From assembly GCA_963576725.1 (NCBI GenBank), contig OY755246.1:78457540-78521539 (forward strand): a DNA stretch of 64,000 bases, read 5' to 3'. Made by a program: the position numbers and the translations under genes. Under the pieces are notes generated by a model, which was given only the letters and a program-made list of their open reading frames with translations, was not told where the DNA came from and did not search any database. Of the stretch, positions 38,701 to 47,700 are shown piece after piece. This DNA is from Azorinus chamasolen. Its lineage: Eukaryota; Mollusca; Bivalvia; Cardiida; Solecurtidae. Numbering within the stretch: position 1 is the first letter of the stretch; the number at the start of each line of letters is the position of its first letter.

Positions 38701-41700
38701 GGAACTGACTGATCGGATTCTGCTCCGTGTTCTTATAGAATATCATAGACCTGATTCTGGAGTTTCTGACACAGTAGAAAATTTGATGTTAATTAATATT
38801 TAAAAGGTCAGGCCATGAATATTCATACAGTAATAATTTCTTAAATAAATATTCACGGGGAAAGGATTAAATACGTTGTAAAGAAAATGGTAATCAGAGG
38901 GTTCCAGTCTATTTGTCTGTGTCTACAATGTCTGTCTATGACGTCATTGAGCCGTTCCCTCACAATGACGCCATTAATACATTCCTTCATACTGGCGCCT
39001 TTTGACGCCTCTGTAAAAGTCACTTTTTGAAACCATTGTGATAAATAGAGCATTAGGTTTCAAACTTACACATTTATAAAATTTTATTTTTTCTCTATCG
39101 ATGCTCCTTTTAGATAGATTTTATTCAAAGAGGTTGGGTCAAAAAAAGCCTATGAGGAAACTGTAGGAAATGGGATACATACACCGTTTGTCTATGACGT
39201 CATTAAGGGACCACCTGCTTTGTCATGTTTATCCTTTAATCCATATACATTGTATATACGTGGTTTTTTTAATTTCAAACAGAATAGACCCAGATAATGT
39301 ATTATTTTGTAGGAGTCGTATGATTTAGTTGGGCATCCAACTGAGGAAAATGTGTCGAGCCATGGCATTAAATAGTAGAATTTGGCATGCACTGGATATG
39401 TAATGTTTGATGTCTGAGTAATCAGAAACTGCCCCATGCCACCTGAAAATTTGCCCTTGTTTCTCTTAATTAGGTCAAAGGTCAACTAAGTGCATATTTT
39501 ATATACGTTATTTGAGAAATCATTATATCTTGACCAATTTTAGGTGTAAAATAACAAACATGGTACCAAAATGAAGGTTAAACATTGGCCTTTAATTTGC
39601 ACTTACTTTGTGTAAAATATATTATTTGAATATTCATGAATATTAATGAGAACATCAAAAAACCAGTAAAAAATCATTAAAACCAACATATAACGATGAT
39701 ACACGATGTCATGTTTTCGTCATTATTGCTATTTAACAAAAATAAATTACGTTAAAATAAAGGTTAGACAGACTGCTACTGAAAACAAACTGTATACAGT
39801 AATACCAGCTATATATTATGCACACATACTTCTTAAAGTAAAGTGGGTGGGGTAAATAAACACCTAAACAAAACTTTCAGTTCTGTTTAAAGTAACTAAT
39901 TAATTCACTATATTTTTATGGATATTTTCTTGGTTGGTACAATTAACACCATCGCAAAGGATATATAATGTTTGATGTCTGAGTAATCAGAAATTGCCCC
40001 ATGCCACCTGAAAATTTGCCCTTGTTTCTCTTAATTAGGTCAAAGGTCAACTAAGTGCATATTTTATATACGTTATTTGAGAAATTAATATATCTTTATC
40101 AATTTTAGGTGTAAAATAACAAACATGGTATCAAAATGAAGGTTAAACATCGGCCTTTAATTTGCACTAACGTTTTGTAAAATATATTGTTTGAATATTC
40201 ATGAATATTAATGCGAACATAAAAAACAGTAAAAAATCATTAAAATCAACTTAAAACGATGATACATGTCATGTCTTCGTCATTATTTCTATTTAACAAA
40301 TATACTGCTACTGAAAAAAACTTTATGCAGTCATACCAGCTATATATTATGCACACATACTTCTTAAAGTAAAGTGGGTGGGGTAAATGAACACCTAAAC
40401 AAAATGTTCAGTTCTGTTTAAAGTAACTAATTAATTCACTATATTTTTATGGATATTTTCTTGGTTGGTACAATTAACACCATCGCAATCACATGTTAGT
40501 GTGTTTTGAAACTACTTTGAAGCATTTACAGCGAATAGATTTGCACTTGGTTTTGCACCCATAACTTGTTCAATGCAAGCATCAAGTGCAGTTGGTACAT
40601 TTCCAACACCATCGTGCTATGTGTTAGTATCAATAACATTAATGTCTGTATCCATTAGCTCAGATCCATATAGCAGCTTAACAGTTTGCTCTTGAAAGTT
40701 TCAGTTCTAGTACATCCTTTGTTGGTGGAACCAGTTCAGGTGTTTTCTCTACCTTAACCATATTGTGAAATTCTTGCATCATCTATGGGTTCTCCGTTCA
40801 GACACCATACATCAAACATCAAACGTTTGTGCCTTGTCTGACCGTGCATCTCTTCAAATATCTGAAAGCAGATCGGACATGTAAAATATTTCTTCCAACA
40901 GGTCTTCTTTCCGATTCTAGTGAAAGCAAGGGTTATGTTACATCCAGTTATTTCATGATACCCTGGCATGTTCCGGCAGACATCTTGAGATATCTTGCGG
41001 AAAATACAATTTTGTTTTTCCCAGCCATTATTCAGACTTCAGTGCCTAAAGGTCCAAGATGGTATACATGTATCAGTACAAGCAGTACATCAAAATCTTG
41101 GCATTTGACAACTATCCAGCATTGGCCCCTTTCAAGCAGCATCCAAGCCATGTATCCACCTCGTCATGATTTGATGGCAGATGGGACAATTCATGTCTGC
41201 ACTTGTCTTGAATGACGATATTCAAGCGTATCTGTTGAATACTGCAATACTAGTATACTACATCAACTCTGTGTCTTCTGCTTCTTATTTTGTCATGCTT
41301 TGCCGCTTTAAAGCAGGCATACTCGCACCATTGTGATATGCACATAGGTGAGGGAGGGTCCAACGTGCAAGTTAAAATAACAGGTTAAAGCATTGCAAAC
41401 AGAAGAAGAGTACATGACATCTAAAATCTTAACCTGGACAGTTGGGAGCTATCACTTGATGTTATGGTAGCTTATTCCAGATGATGTTGACAGCAGAGTG
41501 GAAGAAATATTCCCTCAGGAAAATGGTCCTGCAAAATTGAATCGAATCACAAGGAATGACCTCTTGTAGGTGCACCGTAAGGGAATCAAAAGGTGGGGCG
41601 TCAGCTGCAACAAAATCATTTACAAACCTATAGAACATCACGGCCTTTACTTGTTTCTGCCTCTGTTTGAGCAAATCGTGTTGAACATGGCACCAATGCT

Positions 41701-44700
41701 GAGCACTTGTTTTGCAATAATGCAAAATTACAAATATGGTAGCTCTACGTTGGATCATCTCCACATGCGTTGTCATGGCCTTGGTGTGTTGATCCAAAAC
41801 AAAAGATGTGCACTCAACCTGCAGACTGATCAGGAGTTTGTAACATGCCTCCTTGGTTGACTTTTGGGAGGCTCCAAGGTTCCTGCTTAGAACGGATGTG
41901 GATCAATTTGCCTCCTTTATGACCATATCGACTCGGGATGTTCAAGACAATTTCAAAGACAGTTATGGCCCAAGTTATTTTGCCCTGTTTGTAGTCTTCC
42001 GTTTCATGCTATGGACAGTATAACTAGTCTCTATGTTGTTGGTGATAAGCAGGACCTAGCACTTCTCTGCATTGAACCCAGTCTCTTCCCTTTTCTACAG
42101 ACTGCCGAAGTCATTCTGGAAGATGTCTGCATCTTCTATTGACTCGGCACAAAATTGAGGCATCAGCAAAGAGTCGACATGAAGAGTGTGGTATGTGTGG
42201 TCATCATTGCATTCAAGGGAAAAGAAAGGACTGAGAACAGCACATTGATGAACACTGGATGCTATCGGTACTGACTCAGAGGAAACACCCTCCAGCGTAA
42301 TTTGTTGGCTGTTGGATACAATCAAGCATTTTGCATTACACATCATAGTGTTGGAGCTTAAGAAGAAGGTATCTGTAAGACACTTTGTAAAACGTTTGCG
42401 TCAATCTGATAGGATTGGTCCAGATCTGACCCAAGGTCATTGACCATGTTGATTGATTAGTTGTGTCTCACAGAAGCGCTGCTTCCGGAGTCAATGCTGG
42501 TATGGGTTGATGATGTAATGGTAAAACCAGGTTACTGTGTATGATGTATTCTAGAATCTTACATGTGACAGAATTTAGGGACACAGGCCAATAGTTTGAA
42601 GGGGTTATTCTTGACCATTGTCTTGTATATATGATTAACATGAAATCTTCCAGTTACTGGGGACTTTATCCTGGTCGTAAGGCCTGCAAGATCAGAACAG
42701 GAGCAGGAGCCAGTGAATGTGCCATCTCTTTCAAGAACCTTGATCAGATGGTGTCTGGACAGGTAGCTTTGTGGAGATTGAGGCCATTAAGAAGCTTGCA
42801 GACATGAATAGGAAGGGCATTCGAATAAGGATACTCTCAAACGGCACAAATGAGAGATAGGACCTCATGTGTAAAGACAGAAAATTACTGGTTCAGTATT
42901 TTAACTTTGATTTGTGTATCAACATGGTTAATGGCACCATTTTTCAGTGGTGCTATTCCCGAGCTGTCACATTTCTTGCCTTGCTCCTAACAAAAGTGTA
43001 AAGCTTCTTACAGCTGGTAACTGTCACTAAGTCAATCACATACCCATCATGAGCTTGAGCTTCCTTGCACTTCCGTGCAAGTTTTCTGAAGCCCCTTGTA
43101 TATGCGCCAGTCCTTCTGTACCTTGGTCCTCAGCACTATTTGTACGCACATTTCTTCTTTCGTGAGAAACGGCGGGTGATTGAGTTGCACCATGGCTGGC
43201 TGAACCTGGTGGATGTCAACTCAGAAGGGACCACTGAATATATCACATAGAGTACAGATTCGTAAAGGGACTGCTTTTCCAAGTGTGCTGCAAACTCAGC
43301 CATTTTGATGGCCATAGAACATGTATTAGCCTCTTTCGAAGGGTGGATAAGATGTGGGGTAGGCTTCCTTCGTGAAGGAAATATATGTTTGTCAGAACTC
43401 TGACATACTCACTTATTCCAGGCATTGAGGTATATCTGATAACTAGTGATTGCTTGTGGCAATAACATATAGATTGTTGTCATCACGGATAGGGAAGGTT
43501 ACTCATAACCAGCGGCACTGAATATGCCTATGAGTTCATTGTTGAGTTAGAGTGGGTACCTATGGCCAGTAACTGTTAAAATGGCCAATTAATATCCGGG
43601 ATATTCATGTCCCCACAAATGTAGAAAGGGTTTTGTCATGGGTACTGCTGGTGTAGGTAAAATATTTAAATTCATTATGTAAAAACATCGCCATACTCAC
43701 GAGGAGCTATGGTGTTTCAATCGCTAATGATACAAACAGCTAATATTAGGCATAGTGTACAATAAAACATACCAATATTACACTGAGATTATGGCAAAAA
43801 GAGACTAATCTTCTGGCGTTTCATTATCATCTCTAAATGATATATCTGCGTGAAGAGGTACTATAACTTGCACAGATTTGCATCAAAGTTATATATATAT
43901 ATATTGTATCATAATGTACCTTACATGTATTTAAAACGATATTTTCCGAACTTGCAATCATCACAGATCACTCAAAACTTTCTGAAATGCACCATAAATA
44001 GTTCTATACTTACTGTGGAGACATTGCTAAGAAATTAAAAGCAAAAAAGTATTGAAATTGTCAAAATTACGGCTATGTTATACTATATAGAGATTTTATT
44101 ACATTTTTGCACTCATTTGACCTTTGACCTAGTTTCTGACCTTCAAAGAGGGTTTTGGCAGTGGCATGGGCCAAAACCATAAATGATTAGTATCTGGCAA
44201 CACAATTATGGTATTCAAACATTTCTACTAAAAAATGCCATGGACCTCGAAAAATAAGCGACTTTTTGCACATCGGATTGCCAACTAATTACTGTCTGGT
44301 CTGTTTGCCCCCGGAATTACGTACAGTTGAACTTCGATAACTCGAACTTCAAGGGACCATACAAATTAGTTCGAGATAACAGAAGTTCGAGTTATCCGAT
44401 TTCTAATCTGAACAATTGCTCAAAGACACGGCTTAATAGAGGTCTAAAGTAATGCTGAAAGCTCCAGTAGGAGCTTTCAGCATTACGTTAGACCTGTATT
44501 AAGCAGTCACGTGTGTTTCTATATATCTGTAGAGATACGTTATTAGAGCAAGTCTGTATTGTAAGTTTTGGAAGGATTGAATTGTTTGTTCGAGTTATCC
44601 CGAAGTTCGAGTTATCCGAGTTCGAGATATCGAGGTTCAACTCTAAATCAGATTCTGCAGTTAATGAAACGATCTCTTGTTCATATGCCACAGTAAAACT

Positions 44701-47700
44701 ACGTATTCATAATGTCACTTTTTTCTTATTCACATGAATATTAATGAGCTTAGGTCTTAAGGTATGCTAGACACGTGTAAGGTAAGTTTAGGTGAAAATG
44801 GGTTTGGTTTGGATATTGATCATTATTTTTGAATAATGCACAGTTAACCCCATTTAATGGGACCACCAAACAGATGCTTGTTTTAGATTTTACTTGCACT
44901 GGGTAGCTTAATACAGGAAGAACATTATACAGAAAGCTCCTGCAGGAACTTTCAGTATTAATTACATTCTGCATTAAACATCAGCCTGTCTTTAGAAAAT
45001 ATAAAAATATGTTTATTCATAAGCTTTAGAAAGATTTTACTATATATCTGAATATCAAAATGTAAAAAACCCATATAAACGAGGCCCCGAAATACCAATA
45101 AGCTGCCTAACTTGTTTCTGTGCGTCTTTATATTAAAATGAAATTGTTAGCAATGCCGATGTATATGACATGCGTCAGCCTAATTCAAAGTCAAAGACAT
45201 GCAGAAATATTTCCTTGAGCTCTCTTTGGAGCTTTATGCATAATTTAATTTGTACCCTGCATTCAGCTGCGTCACATCTGGATCCAAACTATTTGCATAG
45301 GGCATCACTCATCCGTCTGCAGCAGGCTAAATATTTATCCATTCCCTCCTAGACTAGTTTTAGACCCAGCCTCTTTGAATAAATCTACCGAAAAGGAACA
45401 ATTTGGAATTTTGTAGTTTTGAAACCATTGTAATAAATTGAGCAAATGTTCTATTTATTACAACGGTTTCAAAACAATGGTTTTTACAGAGGCATCAATG
45501 GTGTCAATATTAGGGATTGGGTTAAATAGGCACTTGTTGTAAAATATATGTTAATTCAAGAAATGACTTGTGACTAGTTACCAGTAGCGAAAAGGAAAAT
45601 AAATGTTTTGGAAACGACCCAATACCTACTTATGGTGATATTGTGAAGAGACAATCGCTTTGCAACGACCCGTAACTTACTGTTGTATAAGCATATTGAG
45701 TTTTTGTCAGGTGTCAACGCAACCCCTTATGAGTTGTTTTCCCGCCAGATGTTGCATCTAAGTTAAAAATCTTTCCCGATTTAAATTTATTCATGATTAA
45801 ATTACGTCATTAAAATTCATGGAAAGGACAGAATTAATAAAATGGTTGATTAAATTACGTCATTAAAATTCATGGAAAGGACAGAATTAATAAAACGGTA
45901 CTCGGAAATGGAGTTTTATTTTTTTTCACAATGGTGGAAACTGTAAAAACAGATCTAATTTCATAAGCAAACAGAGCAGACCCTGATCAGACAGCTCCCT
46001 ACTCGTCTTGCAAAGGGCGTAAAAGGGCGTGAAAGGGCGTTTCTACGAGTTAAAGGTTCAATCACTTGACTAGATTAAAAATTTGCTTAATGAATATTCA
46101 TGTTAGAAATTATGATAGCATGGATATTAATTAACTTAATTGTTGTATAATAACACAAGAACACAATGTTGACCATAGCAGAAACTTTAGAATCATATAT
46201 TTATTATGTCAACAGATCCAGATCAGACGGCTCATAGAAGAGCACATTTAAGGAGTAAATGGTTAAAATGTTATATTATCCGCCATATATCAACAGCAGT
46301 AGTGCCCGTATATAGACTTCGCATAGGTAGTGGTACTGATATATACCAGTGTCGAAGAATACGCCTCGAATGATTAATAATACAAGAAACCCATAATGAC
46401 ATAACCCTTTCCATGTTCATTATTCGTGTAAATATAATGACTCCGTGAATATTTATTAGCTGAATTTTATACCGTAAAAAGGTTCAAGGGAATTGTTTGC
46501 TTTGAAAAAAACACACTGTATAATCAGATATATATATTACATCCCTACAGCAAACAGAGCAGACCCTGAATAGACGGCTCCTATAGGAACCGTCTGATCC
46601 GGGTTTACCCTGTTTGTAAGTGTGTGAAAAGGCGTGAATATAATGGAAAGGGTTACAGTGTCATCTCTACAGAAAAAGCATGTTTTCAATTATATCATAA
46701 AACATGCTAGTGGTTATTCTTATGAAGACTCAATTTGAGCTTTAATCGAAAAATTGAAACAAAATAATGTTTCTTCGATACTTAATAATTTTTGTTGTAC
46801 AACAATATATTATCGGTCCATTTAGATAAGTCACGAAACTAAAACACAACCCGAATAAATACCAATGCATCCGGGTCTACTTGAATGTTTGTCTTCTTCC
46901 ACATTTTCGATTGGGTTCCTTGGAATATATATTTTTCAGCATATTTACAAATGTTGTGTGTAGGTTTTAGACAAGTTAAAAAACGTTACACGTGGAGACT
47001 GTCACTTCAATATAGAATCGGGTTTTTCCAGTTCAGTTCACTTTACGAAACAGAACACTATCTAGAGGCTCTTTTTCTGGATTATCGTTCGTCATCAATT
47101 GTCTTAAGTTCCAAAATTCGACGACCGCAACTTCCAATCGAGTGTTTAACCGATTTCCTGAATTGACGACTTTTGACGACTCTGTAAAAGTCAGTTTGTG
47201 AAACCCTTGTGATAAATAGAGCATTTGCTCCTACAGGAGCAAATGCTCTATTTATCACAATGGTTTCAAACTACGAAATTCTAAAGTTCCCATTTGTGTA
47301 GTTAATGCTCCTTTTCGGTAGATTTATTCAAATACGTATCTAAAAATAGTCTATGAGGTAATTCTATGTCCTATACTAGAATATTTGATAACTTCAACAA
47401 TGAGAAGTGTTACGGTTGTAGTAAGGTAGGAACTAAGATAAATTTTGGTTGCACGATATTGCTTCACCCTTTCCCTGAATATTCATGTAGAAAATAATTA
47501 CCTCATGAATATTAATACGATTATTTTTTATAATGGCATATGAACACATGACATTTTGGCTCAGTCAGAAGCTGTAGAATCAAATCTATATTACACCATA
47601 AGCAAACAGAGCAGACCCTGATCAGACGGCTCCTATAGGAGTCGTCTGATCTAGGTCTACTCTGTTTGTAAATGCATGGAAATCGCTTGCACAAGGGAAA

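Noticed and set aside
46885..47166. Open frame of 93 codons as an exon
   Set aside because: On the opposite strand to the homeobox gene, no recognisable domain, and similar AT-rich low-copy sequence recurs at 29790, 37560 and 52080, so it is probably repeat-derived.
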